The notes under the pieces: model-generated
Told to the model about the DNA's origin: nothing
Databases searched by the model: none
What the model saw: only the letters and a program-made list of their open reading frames with translations
Assembly (NCBI RefSeq): GCF_011694515.1
Contig: NZ_CP050192.1
Location: 790,448 to 854,447 of the forward strand
Direction of reading: 5' to 3'
DNA: 64,000 nucleotides
Source: Mycobacterium sp. DL592
Lineage (GTDB): Bacteria > Actinomycetota > Actinomycetes > Mycobacteriales > Mycobacteriaceae
Position numbers and translations under genes: made by a program
Shown here: positions 26,764 through 33,795 of the stretch, piece after piece
Layout: each line of letters opens with the position of its first letter
Numbering within the stretch: the first letter of the stretch is position 1

Positions 26764-27375
26764 TTATCCGTCGCCGAGAGCGACCAGTCCCTGGTGCGGG
26801 GTCAGTGCATGCGTCATCAGGATGTCGTGCGCCTCGCTGGGCAGTTCCGCGACGAGCTCCTCGTCGCGGACCACCGCCACCAGCCGTGCGCCCGGGGCGC
26901 ACAGCGGCAGCGAACGGTCGTAGTAGCCGCCGCCTCGGCCCAGCCGCACGCCGCGGCGGTCCACCGCCAAGGCCGGCACCAGCACGACCGATGCCTGGGC
27001 CACCGCCGTCGGATCCAGCCGCGGGCCGGTAGGTTCGAGCAGGCCGAACCGGCCGGCGTGCAGGTTTCCGGGCGCGTACTCACCCCACAGCAGCGCCTGC
27101 GGGTCCCCGGCGCGGGTCACCGGCAGCAGCACCCGCGCGCCCAGATCGCGCAATCGGTCCAGCAGCTCCGGCGAGCCCGGTTCGGCGCCGACGGGCACGT
27201 AGGCGCAGACCGTGTCACCGGGTTGGGCGACGGCGGCGAGGTGGCTGCTCAACGCGCGGGCCTCGGCCTCGCGGACCTGGTCGGGAACGGCGCGGCGCGC
27301 GGCCAACAGCGCGGCTCTGTGTTGAGCTTTCGTTCCGGCACGCACGACGTCCACCATGTCAGCGAGCGCAGCCAT
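26764..27375 (-). CDS. 5-formyltetrahydrofolate cyclo-ligase
   Basis: 203 residues. Converts 5-formyl-THF to 5,10-methenyl-THF with ATP, returning a storage folate to one-carbon metabolism. An N-terminal basic helix (KAQHRAALLAARRAV) precedes the conserved LVPALAVDRRGVRLGRGGGYYDR block near residues 130-152, which forms the ATP site. Length normal. Start ATG at 27375; an in-frame ATG at 27357 is also possible. Divergent from galU with only 44 bases between, so the promoters face each other. Confidence 0.9.
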   Translation of the reverse strand: MAALADMVDVVRAGTKAQHRAALLAARRAVPDQVREAEARALSSHLAAVAQPGDTVCAYVPVGAEPGSPELLDRLRDLGARVLLPVTRAGDPQALLWGEYAPGNLHAGRFGLLEPTGPRLDPTAVAQASVVLVPALAVDRRGVRLGRGGGYYDRSLPLCAPGARLVAVVRDEELVAELPSEAHDILMTHALTPHQGLVALGDG

Positions 27376-27406
27376 TGCGCCATAGGGAAGGTCCAGCAGT
27401 TGCGGA

Positions 27407-27412
27407 TAGGGT
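27407..27412 (+). promoter_or_regulatory. -10 box of galU, probably leaderless
   Basis: TAGGGT fits TANNNT and ends 7 bases before the ATG at 27420, so transcription should begin at the start codon. No ribosome site is present. Confidence 0.5.
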
Positions 27413-27419
27413 GTGAACG

Positions 27420-28340
27420 ATGACGCCGTCAGTGGTTCCGTTCCCGCGCACGGCGATTGTGCCCGCGGCGGGCCTGGGGACGCGTTTTTTGCCGGCGACC
27501 AAGACGGTGCCCAAGGAATTGCTGCCGGTCGTCGACACTCCGGGTATCGAGTTGGTCGCCGAGGAAGCCGCCGAGGCCGGTGCCGAGCGGCTGGTGATCG
27601 TCACCTCGGAAGGCAAGGACGGCGTTGTCGCCCACTTCGTCGAGGACCTGGTGCTGGAAGGCACGTTGGAGGCCCGCGGCAAGAAGGCGATGCTGGAGAA
27701 GGTCCGTCGGGCCCCGGCGCTGATCAAGGTCGAGTCGGTGATCCAGCACGAGCCGCTGGGATTGGGCCATGCGGTCAGCTGCGTGGAGCCGGTGCTCTCC
27801 GATGACGAGGACGCGGTGTCGGTGCTGCTGCCCGATGACCTCGTGCTGCCCACGGGTGTGCTCGAGACGATGGCCAAGGTGCGCGCCAAGCGGGGCGGCT
27901 CGGTGTTGTGTGCCATTGAGGTGTCCGCGGCCGAGGTCAGCTCCTACGGCGTCTTCGACGTCGAGACGGTGCCAGACGCGACCAACCCGAACGTGTTGCG
28001 GGTCTTGGGCATGGTGGAGAAACCCAAACCTGAGGATGCGCCCTCGCACTTCGCTGCGGCCGGGCGCTACCTGTTGGATCGGGCGATCTTCGACGCACTG
28101 CGCCGGGTGGAGCGTGGTGTGGGCGGGGAGATTCAACTCACCGATGCCATCGAGTTGTTGATCAAGGAAGGCCACCCGGTGCATGTGGTGGTCCATCGCG
28201 GGTCTCGACACGACTTGGGAAATCCCGGCGGCTACCTCAAGGCTGCGGTTGACTTTGCGTTGGATCGTGACGACTATGGCCCGGACTTGCGGCGATGGTT
28301 GGTCGCGCGACTGGGCCTGACCGAAAAGACCGAACAGTAG
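27420..28340 (+). CDS. galU: UTP-glucose-1-phosphate uridylyltransferase
   Basis: 306 residues. Makes UDP-glucose from UTP and glucose-1-phosphate for envelope glycans, trehalose and glucans. N-terminal nucleotide-binding loop AAGLGTRFLPATKTVPKELLPV, then GLGHAVSC, LLPDDL, and ALRRVERGVGGEIQLTDAI, as in bacterial GalU proteins. Normal length. It starts a same-strand run with glp, rimJ and glpR (gaps of 49, 4 and 145 bases). Confidence 0.95.
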   Translation: MTPSVVPFPRTAIVPAAGLGTRFLPATKTVPKELLPVVDTPGIELVAEEAAEAGAERLVIVTSEGKDGVVAHFVEDLVLEGTLEARGKKAMLEKVRRAPALIKVESVIQHEPLGLGHAVSCVEPVLSDDEDAVSVLLPDDLVLPTGVLETMAKVRAKRGGSVLCAIEVSAAEVSSYGVFDVETVPDATNPNVLRVLGMVEKPKPEDAPSHFAAAGRYLLDRAIFDALRRVERGVGGEIQLTDAIELLIKEGHPVHVVVHRGSRHDLGNPGGYLKAAVDFALDRDDYGPDLRRWLVARLGLTEKTEQ

Positions 28341-28389
28341 GGGCTGCGGCGGGCCTGCGCGACCGGGGCTCGAGGCAGAAAGGCGCGCT

Positions 28390-29637
28390 GTGCGCTCGGT
28401 AGAAGAACAGCAGGCCAAGGTGGCGGCTGCCGCGGTGGCGCCCCGCCCTGTTCGGGTTGCGATCGCCGAGGCGCAGGGACTGATGTGCGCCGAGGAAGTC
28501 ATCACCGAACATCCGCTGCCGGGATTCGACCAGGCTGCCATCGACGGTTACGCCGTGCGCAGCGTCGACGTGCTGGCCGTCGGCGACGACGACGAACAGG
28601 GCAGCGAGATCAGCCTTCCCGTGATGGGCGTGATCGAGGCGGGCACCCGCACGCCGAGCCGGCTGCAACCCAAGCAGGCCGCACGTGTCCAGACCGGCGC
28701 CCCGATGCCGACGCTGGCCGACGCGGTGCTGCCGCTGCGCTGGACCGACGGCGGTCAGACCCGGGTGCGGGTGCTGCGCGGGGTCCGGTCGGGCGCCTAC
28801 GTCCGGCACACCGGTGACGATGTGCAGCCCGGTGACGTCGCGGTGCGCGCCGGCGCGATCATCGGGGCCGCCCAGGTCGGCCTGCTGGCTGCGGTGGGAC
28901 GTGAGCGGGTGTTGGTGCACCCCCGGCCGCGGGTGACGGTGATGAGCGTGGGCGGCGAGCTCGTCGACATCAGCCGCACGCCCGGCAACGGCCAGGTCTA
29001 TGACGTCAACTCCTACGCGCTGGCCGCGGCCGCGCGCGACGCCGGCGCCGAGGTGAACCGGATCGGGATCGTCACCACCGAACCCAAGGAACTGCGGGAG
29101 GTGGTGGAGGGCCAGCTCAGTCGCGCCGAGGTCGTCGTCATCGCCGGCGCGGTCGGCGGTGCGGCGGCCGAGGGTGTGCGCACCGTGCTGTCCCAGCTCG
29201 GTGAGATGGAGGTCAGCCGGATCGCGATGCATCCCGGTTCGGTGCAGGGCTTCGGTCAGCTCGGTCGGGACGCGGTGCCGACGTTCCTGCTGCCGGCCAA
29301 TCCGGTCAGCGCGCTGGTGGTGTTCGAGGTGATGGTGCGGCCGCTGATCCGGCTGTCGCTGGGCAAGCGGTCACCCATGCGGCGTGTCGTGCAGGCCCGC
29401 GCGCTGTCGCCGATCACCTCGGTCGCCGGCCGTAAAGGTTTTCTGCGTGGGCAGCTGATGCGCGACCAGGACACCGGCGATTACCTGGTGCAGGCGCTGG
29501 GCGGCGCACCCGGCGCCTCGTCGCATCTGCTGGCCACGCTGGCCGAGGCGAACTGCCTGGTGGTGGTTCCCACCGAGACCGAGCAGGTGCGCACCGGCGA
29601 GGTCGTCGACGTGGCCTTCCTGGCTCAGCGCGGCTGA
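28390..29637 (+). CDS. glp: Gephyrin-like molybdotransferase Glp (MoeA1 homologue)
   Basis: 415 residues with the MoeA domain order: PLPGFDQAAIDGYAVRS near residue 41, the linker-domain PMPTLADAVLP, the MogA-like domain with SVGGEL and GAVGGAAAEG, and a C-terminal beta-barrel. MoeA inserts molybdate into molybdopterin. In Corynebacteriales this paralogue (Glp, MoeA1) is recruited to the divisome and binds FtsZ, with GlpR as its membrane receptor. glpR lies two genes downstream. The MogA-like motif reads GAVGGAAAEGV rather than the usual GGVS/T form, in line with a moonlighting paralogue that may have lost catalysis. GTG start at 28390. Confidence 0.87.
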   Translation: MRSVEEQQAKVAAAAVAPRPVRVAIAEAQGLMCAEEVITEHPLPGFDQAAIDGYAVRSVDVLAVGDDDEQGSEISLPVMGVIEAGTRTPSRLQPKQAARVQTGAPMPTLADAVLPLRWTDGGQTRVRVLRGVRSGAYVRHTGDDVQPGDVAVRAGAIIGAAQVGLLAAVGRERVLVHPRPRVTVMSVGGELVDISRTPGNGQVYDVNSYALAAAARDAGAEVNRIGIVTTEPKELREVVEGQLSRAEVVVIAGAVGGAAAEGVRTVLSQLGEMEVSRIAMHPGSVQGFGQLGRDAVPTFLLPANPVSALVVFEVMVRPLIRLSLGKRSPMRRVVQARALSPITSVAGRKGFLRGQLMRDQDTGDYLVQALGGAPGASSHLLATLAEANCLVVVPTETEQVRTGEVVDVAFLAQRG

Positions 29638-29641
29638 GCCC

Positions 29642-30295
29642 GTGAATCTCTGGCGCAGTAGCTCGCTGCATCCGGGCTGGCCGACTCCCGTCGGTCCGCT
29701 GCGGGTGCCCGCCGGTCTGGTCCGGCTGCGGCCGGTGCGGATGCGCGATGCCGCCCAGTGGAGCCGGATCCGGTTGGCCGACCAGTCGCGGCTGGAGCCC
29801 TGGGAGCCGACGGCTGAGGTGGATTGGACTGTGCGCCATGCCGTTTCGTCATGGCCGCCGGTGTGTTCGGGTCTTCGGGCCGAGGCCCGCAAGGGCAGGA
29901 TGCTGCCGTATGTGATCGAGCTCGACGGGCATTTCTGCGGTCAGCTGACGATCGGGAACGTGACGCACGGGGCCCTGCGGTCGGCCTGGATCGGCTACTG
30001 GGTGTCCAGTGCGGTGACCGGCCGGGGGATAGCTACCGGTGCGCTGGCGCTGGGGCTGGACCACTGCTTCGGGCCGGTGACCCTGCACCGGGTAGAGGCC
30101 ACGGTACGGCCGGAGAACGCGGCGAGCCGGGCGGTCCTGGCCAAGGCCGGGTTCCGCGAGGAGGGCCTGCTGAAGCGGTATCTGGACGTCGACGGGGCGT
30201 GGCGCGACCACCTTCTGGTGGCCATGACGGTCGAGGAGGTGGACGGCTCGGTGGCGGCCCGTCTGGTCGACCGAGGACTCGCCCGCTGGAGCTGA
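29642..30295 (+). CDS. rimJ: GNAT N-acetyltransferase (RimJ-like)
   Basis: 217 residues. GNAT fold with the acetyl-CoA loop VTGRGIATGALALGLDHCF, then VHRV-type strand LHRVEATVRPENAASRAVLAKAGFREEG, the signature of RimJ/RimL N-alpha-acetyltransferases of ribosomal and other proteins. The exact target is unknown. GTG at 29642 starts 4 bases after glp, so it is almost certainly co-translated. The gene order galU-moeA1-rimJ-Rv0996 equals that of M. tuberculosis. Confidence 0.88.
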   Translation: MNLWRSSSLHPGWPTPVGPLRVPAGLVRLRPVRMRDAAQWSRIRLADQSRLEPWEPTAEVDWTVRHAVSSWPPVCSGLRAEARKGRMLPYVIELDGHFCGQLTIGNVTHGALRSAWIGYWVSSAVTGRGIATGALALGLDHCFGPVTLHRVEATVRPENAASRAVLAKAGFREEGLLKRYLDVDGAWRDHLLVAMTVEEVDGSVAARLVDRGLARWS

Positions 30296-30308
30296 CGCCC
30301 ACGTCACC

Positions 30309-30332
30309 TGTTACTAATGTGACATTTGTGGC
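30309..30332 (+). promoter_or_regulatory. Triple direct repeat, 9-base period, upstream of glpR
   Basis: TGTTAC, TGTGAC and TGTGGC begin at 30309, 30318 and 30327, exactly 9 bases apart. On the reverse strand this reads as GTCACA/GTAACA repeats, similar to MtrA response-regulator sites. It lies 13-36 bases after rimJ and about 110 bases before glpR. Confidence 0.45.
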
Positions 30333-30353
30333 TGTTGGTGCTTGTCATGGCCT

Positions 30354-30371
30354 AATTACACGTGTGTAATT
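30354..30371 (+). promoter_or_regulatory. Perfect inverted repeat upstream of glpR
   Basis: AATTACAC-GT-GTGTAATT, 8-bp arms with a 2-base centre, unusually AT-rich for this region. A candidate operator; the regulator is unknown. Confidence 0.45.
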
Positions 30372-30440
30372 GTCTGCGGCGCGCCGTCTCGGGTTGCGTA
30401 GGTCACGGACCTAGCCTGAACGGGAAAGGAGCAGGCCACC

Positions 30441-31508
30441 ATGCCAAGCATCCCCCAGTCATTGCTCTGGATCTCACTTGTGGTGCTCTGGTTGTTCGTG
30501 TTGGTGCCGATGCTCATCAGTAAGCGCGACACTGTTCGTCGCACGAGCGACGTCGCACTGGCCACCAGAGTGCTCAACGGCGACGACAAGTCCCGGCTGT
30601 TGCGCCGCAAAGGCCGACCGGCCGCAGGCCACCACCACGATCCCGACTGGCAGCGCGACGACGACGAGTTCGACGACCACGACGAGGTCGACGAGGAGCT
30701 GGCCGAACCCGTGCGGACCCGCGCCGTGGTCGTCGTCGCCGCGGTAGCCGAAGAAGTGCGCGCCGACGAGGACTACCTCGACGTTGACGTGGTCGACGAG
30801 GATTCCGGCGCACTGCCGGTCGGCGGCGGCGCGGTGCGCGCCCAGGCCGCTCAGCCGACCCTGTTCGACGAGGCGGCAGAACCCGTCGTCAAGGCCGAAC
30901 CCGAGCCCGCGCCGGAACCCGCGCCTGAGCCCGTCGCCGAGCTGGACGCCACCCAGGAGTTCGACGCCGTCACCGACGACGACCCGCAGGACGGCACCGC
31001 CGACGAATACGAATACGTCGACGACACCTCGGGTTTGGAAACCGAGGACGAGCCGGCGACCTCGGCGACGCCCAGGGTGGGCCGCTCGCGGCGCCTCGAG
31101 TCCAGCACCGCGGCCGCGGTAACGGCACGCAAGTACCGGTTCCGCAGGCGGATGCTGACGGCGATGTCGGCGATCATGATCCTGACCGCCGTGCTGGCGT
31201 TCACCGTGAGCCGCGACCTGTGGTGGGCCTGCGCCAGCACCGCCGTGGTCACGATCCTGTACCTGGGCTACCTGCGCCGCCAGACCCGCATCGAGGAGCA
31301 GGTGCGTCGCCGCCGGCAGCAGCGGATGGCGCGCTCGCGGCTCGGGGTGGAGAACACCGAGGACCGCGAGTACGACGTGGTGCCCTCACGGCTGCGCCGG
31401 CCGGGTGCGGCCGTGCTCGACATCGACGACGAGGACCCGATCTTCGAGCACCTCGACGAGGTGCCGTTCGCGCGGCATTACGACCTGCCGCGCGCAGCCG
31501 GCCAGTAG
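30441..31508 (+). CDS. glpR: GlpR, membrane receptor of gephyrin-like Glp (Rv0996 homologue)
   Basis: 355 residues. One membrane helix at the extreme N-terminus (about 5-27, SLLWISLVVLWLFVLVPML). A long acidic, disordered stretch (about 70-215) is rich in Asp, Glu, Ala and Pro. A helical hairpin lies near 232-277 (AMSAIMILTAVLAF ... STAVVTILYLGYL), and a basic C-terminal cytosolic part follows. This matches the GlpR receptors of Corynebacteriales that recruit Glp and tie division to polar growth. AAGGAG lies 10 bases before the ATG. Two repeat elements just upstream suggest its own regulation. Confidence 0.85.
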   Translation: MPSIPQSLLWISLVVLWLFVLVPMLISKRDTVRRTSDVALATRVLNGDDKSRLLRRKGRPAAGHHHDPDWQRDDDEFDDHDEVDEELAEPVRTRAVVVVAAVAEEVRADEDYLDVDVVDEDSGALPVGGGAVRAQAAQPTLFDEAAEPVVKAEPEPAPEPAPEPVAELDATQEFDAVTDDDPQDGTADEYEYVDDTSGLETEDEPATSATPRVGRSRRLESSTAAAVTARKYRFRRRMLTAMSAIMILTAVLAFTVSRDLWWACASTAVVTILYLGYLRRQTRIEEQVRRRRQQRMARSRLGVENTEDREYDVVPSRLRRPGAAVLDIDDEDPIFEHLDEVPFARHYDLPRAAGQ

Positions 31509-31560
31509 CCCGGGCGGTTTCAGCCGGTGGGCCTTCGACTGGTAGCCTGCTAGCGTCCAA

Positions 31561-31633
31561 GGGGCTATAGCGCAGTTGGTAGCGCGTCTCGTTCGCATCG
31601 AGAAGGTCAGGGGTTCGATTCCCCTTAGCTCCA
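31561..31633 (+). tRNA. tRNA-Ala (anticodon CGC)
   Basis: 73 bases with a full cloverleaf: acceptor GGGGCTA/TAGCTCC (one G-T pair), D arm GCGC/GCGC, anticodon stem TCTCG/CGAGA with loop TTCGCAT, T arm AGGGG/CCCCT with loop TTCGATT, discriminator A. CCA is not encoded. Anticodon CGC reads GCG. TAGCCT at 31543-31548 and TAGCGT at 31551-31556 are possible -10 boxes. Its 3' end is the left border of an integrated element. Confidence 0.95.
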
Positions 31634-31635
31634 CT
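31611..31635 (+). repeat. Left attachment repeat (tRNA-Ala 3' end)
   Basis: GGGTTCGATTCC-C-CTTAGCTCCACT lies within and just past the intact tRNA gene. It matches 33749-33773 with one C/T difference. Confidence 0.85.
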
Positions 31636-31662
31636 TTTAGAAACTGCGACTTTTTGGGCAGC

Positions 31663-32067
31663 CTAAGGCTTCAAGATCGAACTCGCTCCGCATCGCGGAC
31701 TGGCAGGTTCGTGGTGCAACTCATGAATAACTGCTGTTGTCCACGAAGTAGGCATGTCGTCGACAAGGCAAGGGGATTGCCCGACCGTTCTGCCCGAAAA
31801 TTGGGTGACCGCAACGGGTGTCCCTGCTGTTGGGCGCGGTTGTGCAGGCTGGGTGTGTGGTTCAAGGGTGACTCGGTAGCCGAGGGTTTCGAGTTGGGTG
31901 ACTGCTCGTTCGGCATTAGCCGACACGAATGGGTGGCGATCGAACGTTAGGGATAACGCATCGTCGCCACGGGCCAGGGGAACAACGTGCTCAACGTTCC
32001 TGTGAGTTGGTTTTCGAGTAGTCGAGTACTCACTCGGTCTCGGCTGTCTGGAATGAGACTGGACTGA
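31663..32067 (-). pseudogene. Start-less ORF remnant on the reverse strand
   Basis: The frame is open from an upstream stop (TGA at 32070-32068) to TAG at 31665-31663, about 134 codons, with no ATG. The first GTG at 31926 lies inside what reads as continuous protein. The segment around 31870-31960 encodes SLTFDRHPFVSANAERAVTQ and then a LETLGYRVTLEP ending, which looks like a real C-terminal helix and strand. It may be the 3' fragment of a gene (transposase-like endings of this kind exist) whose front was lost. Identity not recognised. Confidence 0.35.
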
Positions 32068-32128
32068 TCACTCAGCAATGGGTTCGCCGAATGAGTGGTC
32101 AACAGCTACGTGTACTTGGAGGTACGCC

Positions 32129-32446
32129 ATGTCTCGTTCGATCCGACTTATCTATCGGAATCAGCAAGGCCGGATGCAGAAGAACTTCAACTGGGATGCG
32201 ATCAACAAGTCGTCGTCGGTCCTCGTTACCGCCGTCGAGTGGCAACCCGGCACCGATCCGCTCGACGAGCGAGGCCGACCGCACGTGGGCGATGCCAATG
32301 TCTACGTCACAAACATCGGAGCGCACGATCCAGAGGGCGGTACTGGCGGGGTCGAGTTTGTGCTCCATGTGGACTGGGATAGTCCGTTGATCATCCAAGT
32401 GACGATCACCGTGTTGGACGAAATTGAAGCTTTCCAAGTGGTCTGA
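32129..32446 (+). CDS. Island protein 1, 105 residues, unknown
   Basis: ATG at 32129 with a strong GGAGGT 5 bases upstream. The soluble, strand-rich sequence opens with basic SRSIRLIYRNQQGRMQKNF and continues with short beta-like stretches (VLVTAVEWQPG, GVEFVLHVDW, LIIQVTITVLDEIEAF). No Cys, no membrane helix and no known motif. Many codons end in A or T, unlike the backbone genes. First of three forward genes in the tRNA-Ala island. Function unknown. Confidence 0.6.
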   Translation: MSRSIRLIYRNQQGRMQKNFNWDAINKSSSVLVTAVEWQPGTDPLDERGRPHVGDANVYVTNIGAHDPEGGTGGVEFVLHVDWDSPLIIQVTITVLDEIEAFQVV

Positions 32447-32576
32447 CCCGAGACACTAGTTAGCTTCCAGCTACCGCCTGTGGAGCTGCTGTGAACGGTT
32501 TACTGCAGCGCTTCGTGGGGCTAATGTCACACCCGGATTGCGCGGGACCGCGTCTTCGTCGGGCCAGGGGTCAAGA

Positions 32577-32906
32577 ATGAGTTCAGACGCGAAAGCCACG
32601 GACTTTGTCGGTGAGCTATTCAAGCTCATGCCAAGCACATCGGGAGTCATGCTGGCACTGGTCGGCGGTCTTGCCACTCGTGGAACTCCATCAAGTGACG
32701 TGTTGTGTACGATTCGGATCGCGGCCATTCTTCTGCTCGCGTGCATCTTCCTATCTTTCCTCGGGTATCAATTTATGATTAGTAAGTTGCAAGGCAACGA
32801 TGCGGATGTGTCGAAGAGTGGTTCGGTCCAACTTGTCTTCTTTTTGGCGGAGCTCGCCTTCTTTGCGGGGAGTGCAACCGTAATCGTTAGCTTGTTTCTC
32901 ATCTAA
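32577..32906 (+). CDS. Island protein 2, small membrane protein of 109 residues, unknown
   Basis: ATG at 32577 with AGGGG about 7 bases upstream. Two clear membrane helices (about 47-67, IRIAAILLLACIFLSFLGYQF, and 84-109, LVFFLAELAFFAGSATVIVSL) and a weaker hydrophobic segment near 24-34. The short loop QGNDADVSKSG is charged. The protein ends directly after the last helix. Local GC is as low as 43%. It sits 15 bases before the next island gene and is probably co-transcribed. No family recognised; small paired membrane genes of this kind can be effector or immunity components, but nothing here proves that. Confidence 0.6.
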   Translation: MSSDAKATDFVGELFKLMPSTSGVMLALVGGLATRGTPSSDVLCTIRIAAILLLACIFLSFLGYQFMISKLQGNDADVSKSGSVQLVFFLAELAFFAGSATVIVSLFLI

Positions 32907-32920
32907 CAATAGGGGGGCCG

Positions 32921-33430
32921 GTGCCGAGATCGTTCGAAGAATATGGCCTTGTGTCCGATGAGTTTGGCGGGCTTGTTCTCGAAGACCCTGCCCTGTTCGA
33001 TGCCTTTTTGGTCCGAGTGGTCGAGGATCTTGATGTGTGCCAACAGATGACTGCAGGTTATTTGGATAGGAGCGAGATTGACGAGAGGGTTTCTGCGCGG
33101 GCATTCAGCACGCTCGATTCTCTCAATCGACCCGCTCTCGCGCAGCGTGGCGGAGAATTCGGATTTCTCTTTTCGGCGCAAAATGGGTCAGAATCTCCGG
33201 ATATTCTGCGTGCAGGCGTGTACGAAGTGGTTCGCACCTACATACGCGGACCACTCGAATACAGTGGGTCTAGTCTTGGCCAATTCGCTAACGTCGTGAC
33301 GGCAGTGGCGTACGACGCATTATCTACCGGTGGGCGGCACGCCCGCGAGGATGAAACCGACGTCGTTTCACTTCGGCACTGGCTTCCAGCATGCGAACGG
33401 TGGCCGTGGCCGCTCAACCGTTTCTGTTGA
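32921..33430 (+). CDS. Island protein 3, acidic soluble protein of 169 residues, unknown
   Basis: GTG at 32921 with an AGGGGGG stretch just upstream. The first 135 residues are acidic and helical (VLEDPALFDAFLVRVVEDLD, DERVSARAFSTLDSLNRPAL), with no signal peptide, membrane helix or recognised motif. The last 30 residues become Trp/Arg/Cys-rich and end at TGA. The same frame stays open for another 110 codons beyond this TGA and competes with a second frame, so the original protein may have been longer and truncated by mutation. Likely co-transcribed with the membrane gene before it. Confidence 0.55.
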   Translation: MPRSFEEYGLVSDEFGGLVLEDPALFDAFLVRVVEDLDVCQQMTAGYLDRSEIDERVSARAFSTLDSLNRPALAQRGGEFGFLFSAQNGSESPDILRAGVYEVVRTYIRGPLEYSGSSLGQFANVVTAVAYDALSTGGRHAREDETDVVSLRHWLPACERWPWPLNRFC

Positions 33431-33748
33431 GCTGCTCGACACGCTGCTATCGAGGCCAGGGCTACCGCCCAGACTGCACATCAGCTCTGGCGTAGGGCTG
33501 GCAGAAGCCCAGCGGTGGTCCACCCGAAATTGGTGGTCGGTGCGCCTACCGAAACCGACGAACGCGAATTTTGTCACCGTGCGCCAGCTTCGGAGGGCGT
33601 CAACGAGGAGATGGATTTCGCACCGTCCCCCGAGGCGCCGGCTGCCTATGCTGGGCATCGCTTTAGCGATTCGCCGAGCGAAGTACGGCCGCACGTCATG
33701 CTTTACATCGTTTGGCCAGACGAGATAGCTATACCATCTGCCACGCCA
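33431..33748 (+). other. Right end of island with two competing open frames
   Basis: About 320 bases without a convincing gene. One frame (from GTG 33330 or ATG 33351 to 33728) gives a 125-132-residue protein that turns into Arg-rich shadow sequence after about residue 80. The frame of island protein 3 is open again from 33431 to 33766 and reads protein-like from about 33540 (DEREFCHRAPASEGVNEEMD). A frameshifted gene remnant is the simplest reading. Confidence 0.35.
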
Positions 33749-33773
33749 GGGTTCGATTCCTCTTAGCTCCACT
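33749..33773 (+). repeat. Right attachment repeat (displaced tRNA-Ala 3' end)
   Basis: GGGTTCGATTCC-T-CTTAGCTCCACT, the second copy of the 25-bp repeat at 31611-31635. The bases before it (33700-33748) do not form the rest of a tRNA, as expected for an attR scar. Confidence 0.8.
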
Positions 33774-33795
33774 GAAGTTTGTGCAGTTCGCCGCG

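Larger units (their letters stand above)
31611..33773 (+). mobile_element. Small genomic island in tRNA-Ala, no integrase seen
   Basis: Bounded by a 25-bp direct repeat of the tRNA 3' end (31611-31635 and 33749-33773; 24 of 25 identical). Inside, the DNA is clearly AT-richer than the flanks (for example 26 G+C of 60 at 32761-32820), and codons often end in A or T. It holds three small forward ORFs with good ribosome sites, an ORF remnant on the left and a frame-broken right end. No recombinase, replication or transfer gene is visible, so it is either the remnant of a larger element or a cassette moved by a helper. Confidence 0.75.

Noticed and set aside
31386..31634. Reverse ORF starting MELRGIEP across the tRNA gene
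   Set aside because: This opening is the well-known artefact of translating a tRNA 3' end; the same occurs at the attR copy (33368-33772).
33330..33728. ORF of 132 codons at the right end of the island as a real gene
   Set aside because: Its second half is Arg-rich shadow sequence and it overlaps island protein 3; listed only as an ambiguous region.
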